A stretch of DNA of 5,124 nt, taken from assembly GCA_016844565.1 (NCBI GenBank), contig JAENJB010000192.1, forward strand, positions 1 to 5,124. The letters are read 5' to 3'. Under the pieces are notes generated by a model. It did not search any database and was not told where the DNA came from. It was given only the letters and a program-made list of their open reading frames with translations. Made by a program: the position numbers and the translations under genes. Of this stretch, positions 1 to 4,953 are shown in pieces. Each line of letters starts with the position of its first letter. Within the stretch, counting starts at the first letter, position 1. The DNA comes from Dehalococcoidia bacterium. GTDB taxonomy: Bacteria; Chloroflexota; Dehalococcoidia; JAENJB01.

Positions 1-162
1 GGTCCATCGCGTGCCAAACCGCAGTGCTCCGCAGCCTGGACATACTTCCTTACGGTATTGCGGGACAGGCCGGTCGCGCTTGCCAGCCCTCGGATGCTGG
101 CGCCCGCCTGCCACCGCCGGACTATCTCTCACTTCCACTCGGGAAACCTCCTTGAATGCCAT
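1..162 (-). pseudogene. istA: IS21-family transposase IstA, N-terminal part, frameshifted and cut by window edge
   Basis: Read on the minus strand from the ATG at 162, the protein begins MAFKEVSRVEV. From base 128 the next frame continues as EIVRRWQAGASIRGLA, then SATGLSRNTVRKYV and QAAEHCGLARDG up to the window edge. This is the start of an IstA transposase: the short lead-in is followed by the helix-turn-helix that binds the element's terminal repeats. The catalytic DDE domain would lie beyond position 1. The frame changes at about 129, inside a GA-rich run (GTGAGAGATA), as if two bases of a GA repeat had been lost, so the initiated frame does not reach the helix-turn-helix. The start is backed by AAGAGGAG at 168-175, five bases before the ATG. 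Either the gene is dead or the frameshift is a sequencing error. The unshifted frame was never named by an ORF call because of this break. The family assignment is from remembered similarity and is strong. Confidence 0.85.
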
Positions 163-167
163 CGCCG

Positions 168-175
168 CTCCTCTT
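168..175 (-). promoter_or_regulatory. Shine-Dalgarno site of istA
   Basis: AAGAGGAG on the minus strand lies five bases upstream of the istA ATG at 162. It fixes the start of the transposase although the reading frame is broken 30 bases later. Confidence 0.7.
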
Positions 176-213
176 ATCGAGTTTGCGACAATGGTAATCC
201 ACTGTTTCCCCGG

Positions 214-235
214 GTGGGTCAATGATGCTGGTAAA
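214..235. repeat. IS21 terminal repeat, inner copy
   Basis: A 22-base unit that begins gtgggtcaatg and ends ctggtaaa on the plus strand. It matches the outer copy at 270-291 at 20 of 22 positions. Repeats of this kind at IS21-family ends are the sites bound by the IstA transposase. Confidence 0.75.
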
Positions 236-245
236 GTGGTCTATA

Positions 246-257
246 GTTCCTGGTAAA
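246..257. repeat. IS21 terminal repeat, short middle copy
   Basis: The 12 bases gttcctggtaaa repeat exactly the second half of the outer unit (280-291). The first half, gtgggtcaat, is not present here, so this is a half-site between the two full copies. Confidence 0.65.
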
Positions 258-269
258 CTAGCCTTAGAG

Positions 270-291
270 GTGGGTCAATGTTCCTGGTAAA
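270..291. repeat. IS21 terminal repeat, outer copy
   Basis: Second full 22-base unit (gtgggtcaatg, then ttcctggtaaa), starting 56 bases after the inner copy. It lies within about five bases of the presumed IS tip at 296, as expected of the outermost transposase site. Confidence 0.75.
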
Positions 292-296
292 TCACA

Positions 297-597
297 ATTG
301 CGCCGCCTGCGCTCGGATGGTCGGGGGCAGACCAAAGAATAGGGGTGAGGGCTGCAGTTGTCAATGACCTGCCCCCCTACGATACCACTCGTTAAGTCAG
401 TCCTGCCATCAGGATGACCTCGGGAGCCGGCGGCCGGTAATCCATGTGCACCAGGCACTATCGTTTCATAGTGTGTCCACCGACAAGAGCCCTGAGGCAT
501 CAAGTGATTGACCGCCCTCTGAGTAGCGCAGACCGGTTCTGCAACTGGTCTTCAACGTGATGAACCCGATGGCTATGGTCCTGCCCAACCAAGGCTT
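297..597. other. Gene-free stretch between IS21 end and HEPN gene
   Basis: I see no supported gene here. Open frames on either strand are short, lack a Shine-Dalgarno site and match nothing I recognise; one minus-strand frame (503 to 264) runs into the IS terminal repeats and so is almost certainly chance. The stretch holds an 8-base inverted repeat with a 38-base spacer (gggggcag at 323-330, ctgccccc at 369-376) and a compact hairpin at 531-550. No run of T follows the 3' end of the HEPN gene, so I find no clear intrinsic terminator for it. Confidence 0.6.
531..550 (+). other. Short hairpin downstream of the HEPN gene
   Basis: gaccggtt and aactggtc pair over eight positions (one G-T wobble) around a ctgc loop. 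Read on the minus strand, which is the direction of the HEPN gene, the wobble becomes an A-C mismatch and no T-run follows. It is therefore a poor terminator for that gene. Its role is unknown and it may be chance. Confidence 0.3.
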
Positions 598-1863
598 CTA
601 GCCCAATAGTGCTTGTCTCTTTGCCCATGCTGCCAACTCTTCGGGTTCTTTGAACTTAGTCGGTCCTAACAGGAGAGTATGCAGCAATCCCCTGGCATAC
701 TTGCCGGCTTCTTCCACGTCCGCTTCAGTGACAAGTACCTCTGAACTACCGTGAGCGATCTTGTCTCGTTTGCCAATGATCTTATCCATCGCACGCCACA
801 CCATATTTCTCGACTTGTAGCTTCGTCCCATAAGAAACGCTGCTCTATCTGCAATCCGAATCCTTTTGCCGCTGTCTGGAAGATTTTGCCCCTCAGCGCC
901 CACCATTGCATCGATGGAGAAGGCAACCTTGACAAACTTCGCCGGTAAGACATCCGGCTTAGTAGCTTCTCCGAGCCAATCCACAGCTTTCGCGATCATC
1001 TTGGTAAGTCTGTTGGGCCTGCGCACAGCTTCGAGAAACTCGCTGAAACCAACGGCATTCATTATGGGCAGACTCTGGGGTATATTCAGCGGCATGACGC
1101 CCCCCAAGTGGACGTGAGTAGCCGTAAGGTAAATACCAGGTTCCTTGTTCTCTGGGTACGTTAGTAGTCCAAAACTTTGCAGTGACCTTAGATCACCTTC
1201 AATGGCAATCTCCTGCAGATAATCGTTTCGAGCCACTGGGAACGAAAAAGCTCTCAATATATTCATTGCCCGGTTGACCTGCGTTCTTGCGTTTGCAAAG
1301 ATCATCCCTTCGTCTCCCGCACAGGAGGTGACGGCGATGGCGTGGACGCCAAGTCCATTTGGATCTACATATTTCAGTTCATCTTCGACTTTGTCTGAGA
1401 AGGGTCTTGATTTGAACTCGACATCGCCCACAACCAATGGCGAGCCCCCAACGTCCAATCCCCACACTGGCACAGTCACTGTGGCCCGTCTGCCTCCGTA
1501 CTCTGTCACCGTCCGCACAATCTGCCTTATCCTTCGACTGACGCCCTCTCCGCGCCACCTGTTCGCCTTCATTTCGGAAATCAACTCCCTAACGCGCCTT
1601 TGCACATCTTCCGGAGACACAATCCCAGGATTGGTCTTTGATAGCTCGATACATATCTCTGACAGGTCTTCAGCCTCAAGATCCAGTAAGAAATAGGTGT
1701 CACCACCGACTCTGCTGGCACCACTAATGGAGACGATTCTTCGAAACTCCGACCCGAACCGCAGGTAGTCTCCCACTTGCTTTCCAACGGCTTCCGGCAA
1801 CTCGTTACTTCGGGCTATTTGCCTCAGCAAACGGCCGATTCTGCGCTCAATGTCCGCCATCAT
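598..1863 (-). CDS. Apea-like HEPN domain protein (predicted RNase)
   Basis: A 421-residue protein, probably cytosolic. The clearest signal is near the C-terminus: GKRDKIAHG, giving R366-x4-H371, the R-x4-6-H active-site motif of HEPN RNases. Around it, residues about 308-398 have the look of the Apea-like HEPN family: a helix (FVKVAFSIDAMVGAE), then ADRAAFLMGRS, a helix, the RDKIAHG turn and a long final helix (EEAGKYARGLLHTLLL). The first 300 residues are not recognised. They begin with a charged helical part (1-35), have an Arg-rich stretch at 89-126 and then a beta-rich middle (127-260). No signal peptide or membrane segment is visible. The start is ATG at 1863, with GAGGGA seven bases upstream; the adjacent second ATG at 1860 is also possible. 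HEPN proteins commonly act as RNA-cutting toxins or defence effectors, but many large Apea-like members have no known role. The gene is more AT-rich by eye than the operon upstream, which suggests separate acquisition. Confidence 0.78.
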   Translation of the reverse strand: MMADIERRIGRLLRQIARSNELPEAVGKQVGDYLRFGSEFRRIVSISGASRVGGDTYFLLDLEAEDLSEICIELSKTNPGIVSPEDVQRRVRELISEMKANRWRGEGVSRRIRQIVRTVTEYGGRRATVTVPVWGLDVGGSPLVVGDVEFKSRPFSDKVEDELKYVDPNGLGVHAIAVTSCAGDEGMIFANARTQVNRAMNILRAFSFPVARNDYLQEIAIEGDLRSLQSFGLLTYPENKEPGIYLTATHVHLGGVMPLNIPQSLPIMNAVGFSEFLEAVRRPNRLTKMIAKAVDWLGEATKPDVLPAKFVKVAFSIDAMVGAEGQNLPDSGKRIRIADRAAFLMGRSYKSRNMVWRAMDKIIGKRDKIAHGSSEVLVTEADVEEAGKYARGLLHTLLLGPTKFKEPEELAAWAKRQALLG

Positions 1864-1870
1864 TGTCCAT

Positions 1871-1876
1871 TCCCTC
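1871..1876 (-). promoter_or_regulatory. Shine-Dalgarno site of the HEPN gene
   Basis: GAGGGA on the minus strand, seven bases before the ATG at 1863. It supports the first of the two adjacent ATG codons. Confidence 0.55.
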
Positions 1877-1878
1877 GT

Positions 1879-1894
1879 GACTCTTGACAGAGTC
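1879..1894. promoter_or_regulatory. Perfect inverted repeat just upstream of the HEPN ribosome site
   Basis: On the minus strand GACTCT and AGAGTC flank the four bases GTCA. The repeat ends two bases before the GAGGGA ribosome site of the HEPN gene. It could be an operator for a dimeric repressor or an RNA hairpin that influences translation. A 6-base arm is short, so chance cannot be excluded. Confidence 0.35.
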
Positions 1895-1950
1895 CTAGAT
1901 GCAGTACTCGGACCACCTGGAAACAGGCACTATGTTGGATGGTGATAGGC

Positions 1951-2499
1951 TCAGTCGTACTCAAGCTCCGACGTCCAATCCTTAAGGCGCAAGATCATCT
2001 TCCTGATCGCCCGCTGGTTTGCAGCGGCGAGCAGCTTTAGCTCGGCCTCGCGCTGGGTTGCGGATTCACGCGTGGGGAGAACCTCGAAATACTGCAGCTT
2101 TGGGTCTGGTAGTTCCTTCTTGTCCTTGTGCTCCCACAACCTCTCGCGGAGATCCCTGGTGTGCCCGACATAGAATCTACCGCCATCGAGTTTCAGGATG
2201 TACACGAAGAACTGGTCGATCCCTTTGTCAGCCTTCAGCCAGGCTTCTGAATGCTCGACTTTCGGACGCGCTGGCATCGGATAGGATGGAGGCTTGCGCG
2301 GGGGACTGGTAGCAGGACGATAGTAGCATGTAGGGCACAGCTTGTACCCCGAATCCTTGAACTGCCCGCAGGAGGGACATTCGTCGATTAGGTAGTCGTT
2401 CCAATCGTTGAAGTGGTCAATGCAAAGGAAATGACTACCACGTATTGAGCGCCTGCAGTTCCAGTAACCGCATTTACCGCTAGTCGTACATGAAGACAC
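1951..2499 (-). CDS. Zinc-finger GIY-YIG nuclease-like protein
   Basis: A 182-residue protein in two parts. Residues 1-60 are rich in Cys/His pairs: C10-x4-C15 with C26-x2-H29, then C41-x2-C44 with C55-x2-C58. This is consistent with two zinc-binding modules, the second a zinc ribbon (CPSCGQ, then LCPTCYY). A Pro-rich linker (62-79) follows. Residues 97-160 form a GIY-YIG domain: VYIL (Y100), FYVGHT (Y110), RDLRERLWEH (arginines R115, R118 and R120) and REAELK, with the likely metal-binding Glu at E151. The order and spacing match stand-alone GIY-YIG proteins, so the catalytic set appears intact. The expected activity is nicking or cutting DNA; the target is unknown and the zinc modules may bind nucleic acid. 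The start is GTG at 2499, one base after the stop of the DUF3006 gene. A purine-rich GAGGAGAGGGGG lies about 11 bases upstream, so translation is probably coupled. There is no other good start before M75. Confidence 0.8.
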   Translation of the reverse strand: MSSCTTSGKCGYWNCRRSIRGSHFLCIDHFNDWNDYLIDECPSCGQFKDSGYKLCPTCYYRPATSPPRKPPSYPMPARPKVEHSEAWLKADKGIDQFFVYILKLDGGRFYVGHTRDLRERLWEHKDKKELPDPKLQYFEVLPTRESATQREAELKLLAAANQRAIRKMILRLKDWTSELEYD

Positions 2500-2500
2500 T

Positions 2501-2755
2501 TTAGAGATGTCCCCCTCTCCTCAGCCGCTCCAGCTTCTCCGCGATCCTCTGCCGGGCCCTGGCCGTCTCATCCTCGTCGATGGTGGCGCTCAGTAGCGCT
2601 GCACCATCTATTTCAACCCTGAGCCAGTGTCCTTCCTTGGCCCCCTTGGGCAGAGTCCTCCGTAGCACCACCAACTGCCTCTCTGCGTCCCCAACCAGCA
2701 GCACCGCCTGGTCCCCTTCGAAGCGGTCTATGACAGCCTTCCCGGTGGCGTTCAT
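2501..2755 (-). CDS. DUF3006 domain protein
   Basis: An 84-residue protein with the family's usual length and pattern: a beta-rich first half (KAVIDRFEGDQAVLLVGD, then QLVVLRRTLPKGAKEGHWLRV) and a charged C-terminal helix (ETARARQRIAEKLERLRRGG). DUF3006 proteins often sit beside ComEC-like MBL proteins, as here. Their biochemical role is unknown, and the conserved DRFEGD turn is visible at residues 10-15. No signal peptide or membrane segment is present, so it is probably cytosolic, unlike its lipoprotein neighbour. The ATG overlaps the TGA of the MBL gene (ATGA at 2752-2755), which implies translational coupling. AGGGG at 2762-2766 is a modest ribosome site six bases upstream. Confidence 0.87.
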   Translation of the reverse strand: MNATGKAVIDRFEGDQAVLLVGDAERQLVVLRRTLPKGAKEGHWLRVEIDGAALLSATIDEDETARARQRIAEKLERLRRGGHL

Positions 2756-3768
2756 GGTCTGCCCCTGGATGCGCCGGCCCCCACCAGTCCGGCCAACAGA
2801 GGTCCCGGCGCCTCCGGCAAGAGAGCAAGAGACCCTCCCCTGGCCGCTGCCACGGAGTAGGTCTTACCGTCCGTCGTCACAATCACTGTGCCATTGACGT
2901 CCGTCCCATAGATTCTCGCCCCGGCTGCCTTGAGAGCGGCAATGGCCTCAGGATGGGGATGGCCGTAGTTGTTGCCCTTGCCGGCCGAGTAGATGGCCAC
3001 CTCGGGCTCCACCAGAGCAAGGAAGGCCCGGCTGGACGCCGTCCTGCTGCCGTGGTGCCCGACCTTCAGTATCATTGCCTTCACCGGGCTGACGGACGAT
3101 ACGGACACGCTGCCCTCGGCCTCCTTCTCTGCGTCGCCAGTAAATAGAAACGACACTTGGCCGTATTCCAGGTGAAGCACCACCGAGCCGTTGTTCAGGT
3201 CGTCACCCTCACTGCTGATTGGGTGCAGGACAGAGAAGGTGAGATATCCCAGGCGCACGGTGTCCCCTCGCTTCACCTCGACGTACTCTGCTTTGGCCGC
3301 GGCGATGGCGTCCAGGAAGTTCTCATAGGTCTTCGTCGTGGTGGGCTGGCCGCTGGTGATTACTTTGGCTACCGGGATTGCCTTGAGTACTTGCACCAGG
3401 CCACCAATGTGGTCAGCGTGTGGGTGCGTGGCGACAACCAGGTCGAGGTGGTTGATGCCTTTGCTCTTGAGGTACTCCAGGGCGGCTGAGTTGGCCTCGC
3501 TCCCATCGATGAGCATGGTCTTACCGTCCGGCGCCTGGATGAGGATGGAGTCTCCCTGTCCAACGTCGATGAAGTGGACTTGAAGGGTGCCGACGCCGGT
3601 GCCAGGAGCGCCAGCCGGTGGCGGAGAAGGCTGTGGCGGAGTCGGCTGTGACGGGATAGTCTGCGGTGGAGGCGCCGGACTTGCAGCCGGGGCGGCCACC
3701 GGAGGGCAGCCTGTCAGGAGAAAGACGACCGCTATCAGAAGGGCAACGTAACGAAGGCCCTGCCTCAT
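2752..3768 (-). CDS. ComEC/Rec2-like MBL-fold hydrolase, predicted lipoprotein
   Basis: A 338-residue protein. Residues 1-20 are a lipoprotein signal (LIAVVFLLTG) with lipobox LTGC, so C21 should be lipidated and the enzyme held outside the cytoplasmic membrane. A Pro/Ala-rich tether covers about 22-57. The MBL domain (about 60-308) has the ComEC-type motifs in order: HFIDVGQGDS (65-74), HPHADH (H115, H117, D119, H120), NNGSVVL (192-198), FTGDAE (D212), VGHHGS (H238, H239) and NNYGHPHPE (266-274). The metal ligands all appear present. In ComEC this domain is the C-terminal part of the DNA-uptake channel protein and is thought to degrade one strand; here it stands alone, and its substrate (nucleic acid or another phosphoester) is unknown. 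A low-complexity tail (311-338) follows. The frame is open back to 3837, but the ATG at 3768 is preferred: it has AGAGGTG five bases upstream, gives a proper signal peptide, and the longer frame would begin inside the promoter. First gene of the operon with DUF3006 and the GIY-YIG protein. Confidence 0.9.
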   Translation of the reverse strand: MRQGLRYVALLIAVVFLLTGCPPVAAPAASPAPPPQTIPSQPTPPQPSPPPAGAPGTGVGTLQVHFIDVGQGDSILIQAPDGKTMLIDGSEANSAALEYLKSKGINHLDLVVATHPHADHIGGLVQVLKAIPVAKVITSGQPTTTKTYENFLDAIAAAKAEYVEVKRGDTVRLGYLTFSVLHPISSEGDDLNNGSVVLHLEYGQVSFLFTGDAEKEAEGSVSVSSVSPVKAMILKVGHHGSRTASSRAFLALVEPEVAIYSAGKGNNYGHPHPEAIAALKAAGARIYGTDVNGTVIVTTDGKTYSVAAARGGSLALLPEAPGPLLAGLVGAGASRGRP

Positions 3769-3773
3769 GCCAT

Positions 3774-3780
3774 CACCTCT
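3774..3780 (-). promoter_or_regulatory. Shine-Dalgarno site deciding the MBL lipoprotein start
   Basis: AGAGGTG on the minus strand, five bases before the ATG at 3768. It selects this codon over the upstream start at 3837, which has no comparable site. Confidence 0.75.
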
Positions 3781-3824
3781 GCAACTGCTCAGGAGGATGA
3801 CTCCAGAGCCACCACGACGGCGCC

Positions 3825-3853
3825 AGTGTACATCCACCCTTGCGTTGGGTCAA
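3825..3853 (-). promoter_or_regulatory. Sigma70-type promoter of the MBL-DUF3006-GIY-YIG operon
   Basis: On the minus strand the -35 box TTGACC (3853-3848, five of six consensus bases) is separated by exactly 17 bases from the -10 box TACACT (3830-3825, four of six). Transcription would start near 3818, leaving a leader of about 50 bases before the ATG at 3768. The preceding gene stops at 3867, only 14 bases before the -35 box, so the operon has its own promoter and may also receive read-through. Confidence 0.6.
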
Positions 3854-3866
3854 TCGGAACAAGCAC

Positions 3867-4907
3867 CTAGCCAGTGGGCGTCGAAGGCGCCCAAGAGCCA
3901 CCCGGCGTGCGGGATTTGGCCAACAACATGTCACCAAGGGCATACTTGGCTATTATGTTGTGGACCACGGCCCGCTGCTTACCGGGCGTTTCAAGACCTG
4001 CACGCAACATGAAGCCGGTGAGTTCTCCTACGTCGGTAATGAGATCCGGATACCTTGACCTCTTGATAGTCTTCACCCACCTCTTGTCTGGCCACGTTCC
4101 GAAAGCTACTTGGTACTCCAACATGAACTCCACAGTCTGGAAGACCCATTGCAGCCACATGATCCTGTCCGGATCTGCAACGTTCAAGGCTCCAAAGTCC
4201 TTGCGCCCCGAAGACGCCAGGCCCTCATACGCTTTCTTCAGGTCGAACCCGAATACTCTGAGTCTGGCATTGGCAACAGGGTCCTGGGTCATGCCGTTCA
4301 CGGCAACGGCCATGGCTTCATATGTTTCTTCCCTGGGACGCACGGCGCACATACTGATGAAACCTTCCCGGTCCATGAGGAGGTGTTGCAGTTCGTGCGC
4401 AATGGGGAAGGCTTCATCGGGTAACTCCGGTATCTTCCTCAGGAGGATGAGCTGCTCTCCGTTGTCGTACCTTCGCGCCATGTAGTCAACGCCCTTCGGC
4501 AACCCAGAGTCCAGAGCCCACCTGACCGGTGTTTCAATCTTCCTTCTTTCAGAATCGTAGAATGCCCTGAATTCTTGGGACGGTGTCATTAGTTCTCGGA
4601 TCACGCATCCTTCGTCGACCAACTCGTAGCTATCCCCGCCAATCGTGGCTTTCATCTTCAGGCCATTATATCTCCCACTGCAAGTAACGAGGCCATCTCT
4701 TGATGACCAAGGGATGCTTGGGTACGAGGCACGGAAGGCAGCCGCCCGGAGCAAGGCGGCCGCGGTCAGCACGGTGGCGAACAGACAGTATGGACGGATA
4801 GTGTCTGTTGAATCGCGATGGAAATGCGAAAGGCACAGGATGGACAGGTTTTTCGGAGTGGATGTTGTCTCCACGATGCCCGTGCAAGAGAGGCCGACGG
4901 GCACCAT
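3867..4907 (-). CDS. Hypothetical protein with HELQH zincin-like metallopeptidase motif
   Basis: I do not recognise the family. The 346-residue protein has FPIAHELQHLLMDREGF with an HExxH zinc motif (H171, E172, H175). An acidic and helical stretch follows (REETYEAMAVAVNG, about 192-205), whose glutamates are candidates for the third ligand. These are the features of a gluzincin-like peptidase. Further on come DPVANARLRVFGFDLKKA and a Trp-rich helix (MWLQWVFQTVEFMLEYQ). The start is ambiguous. The ATG at 4907 has AGGTGA five bases upstream, but the first 84 residues look poorly structured, with one hydrophobic run (PYCLFATVLTAAALL). The more protein-like part begins at an internal ATG (4655), giving 262 residues; that start lacks a good ribosome site but lies just after a TATAAT. 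GTG at 4916 would overlap the ribosome site. The motif could belong to an inactive or regulatory zincin; proteolysis is unproven. Confidence 0.65.
   Translation of the reverse strand: MVPVGLSCTGIVETTSTPKNLSILCLSHFHRDSTDTIRPYCLFATVLTAAALLRAAAFRASYPSIPWSSRDGLVTCSGRYNGLKMKATIGGDSYELVDEGCVIRELMTPSQEFRAFYDSERRKIETPVRWALDSGLPKGVDYMARRYDNGEQLILLRKIPELPDEAFPIAHELQHLLMDREGFISMCAVRPREETYEAMAVAVNGMTQDPVANARLRVFGFDLKKAYEGLASSGRKDFGALNVADPDRIMWLQWVFQTVEFMLEYQVAFGTWPDKRWVKTIKRSRYPDLITDVGELTGFMLRAGLETPGKQRAVVHNIIAKYALGDMLLAKSRTPGGSWAPSTPTG
4665..4670 (-). promoter_or_regulatory. Perfect TATAAT before an alternative internal start
   Basis: TATAAT on the minus strand lies nine bases before the internal ATG at 4655 of the HELQH gene. 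If used, it would yield a leaderless or nearly leaderless message for the 262-residue form. No good -35 box is found 16-18 bases upstream, so this is weak. Confidence 0.25.
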
Positions 4908-4912
4908 ACAAT

Positions 4913-4918
4913 TCACCT
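4913..4918 (-). promoter_or_regulatory. Shine-Dalgarno site supporting the 4907 start of the HELQH gene
   Basis: AGGTGA on the minus strand, five bases upstream of the ATG at 4907. Its quality is the main reason to prefer the longer form of the protein. Confidence 0.55.
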
Positions 4919-4953
4919 AATAGTGTCGCGCCCTGTACATTCCATCTTATCGC

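Larger units (their letters stand above)
1..296 (-). mobile_element. IS21-family insertion sequence, istA-proximal end (partial)
   Basis: This is the istA-side end of an IS21-family element whose body continues past the left edge. Two things support it: the reading of an IstA N-terminus on the minus strand from 162, and a cluster of related repeats between that start and about 296. The outer tip on the minus strand reads TGTGATTTACCAGG and begins with TG, as IS21-family ends do; I place the boundary at 296 for that reason, with an uncertainty of a few bases. The distance from tip to istA start (about 134 bases) suits a leader carrying the transposase binding repeats. The other end, istB and the target-site duplication cannot be seen. 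A degraded element is likely because istA looks frameshifted. Confidence 0.82.

Noticed and set aside
323..376. 8-base inverted repeat gggggcag/ctgccccc with a 38-base spacer
   Set aside because: The long spacer and G/C-run arms make a chance match likely, and nothing nearby suggests a role.
264..503. Minus-strand open frame of 79 codons between the IS end and the HEPN gene
   Set aside because: It has no ribosome site, resembles no protein I know and its end reads through the IS terminal repeats.
530..601. Plus-strand frame reading LQLVFNVMNPMAMVLPNQGF before a TAG, possibly the tail of a broken gene
   Set aside because: A stop lies a few codons upstream, no neighbouring frame continues it convincingly and the tail matches no family I recognise.
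1274..1696. Plus-strand open frame of 140 codons inside the HEPN gene
   Set aside because: It is antisense to a well-supported gene, is rich in Ser/Pro/Thr as shadow frames are and has no ribosome site.
1884..1889. Perfect TTGACA on the plus strand as a -35 box
   Set aside because: No -10 box lies 16-18 bases downstream and no plus-strand gene follows.
3874..4485. Plus-strand open frame of 203 codons opposite the HELQH gene
   Set aside because: The minus-strand frame is longer, carries a recognisable HELQH motif and has a good ribosome site; the plus-strand product has no recognisable domain.
4666..4911. Minus-strand frame of 81 codons overlapping the start of the HELQH gene
   Set aside because: It begins with TTG, is rich in Arg, Pro and His without domain features, and the overlapping frame shows more gene-like third positions.
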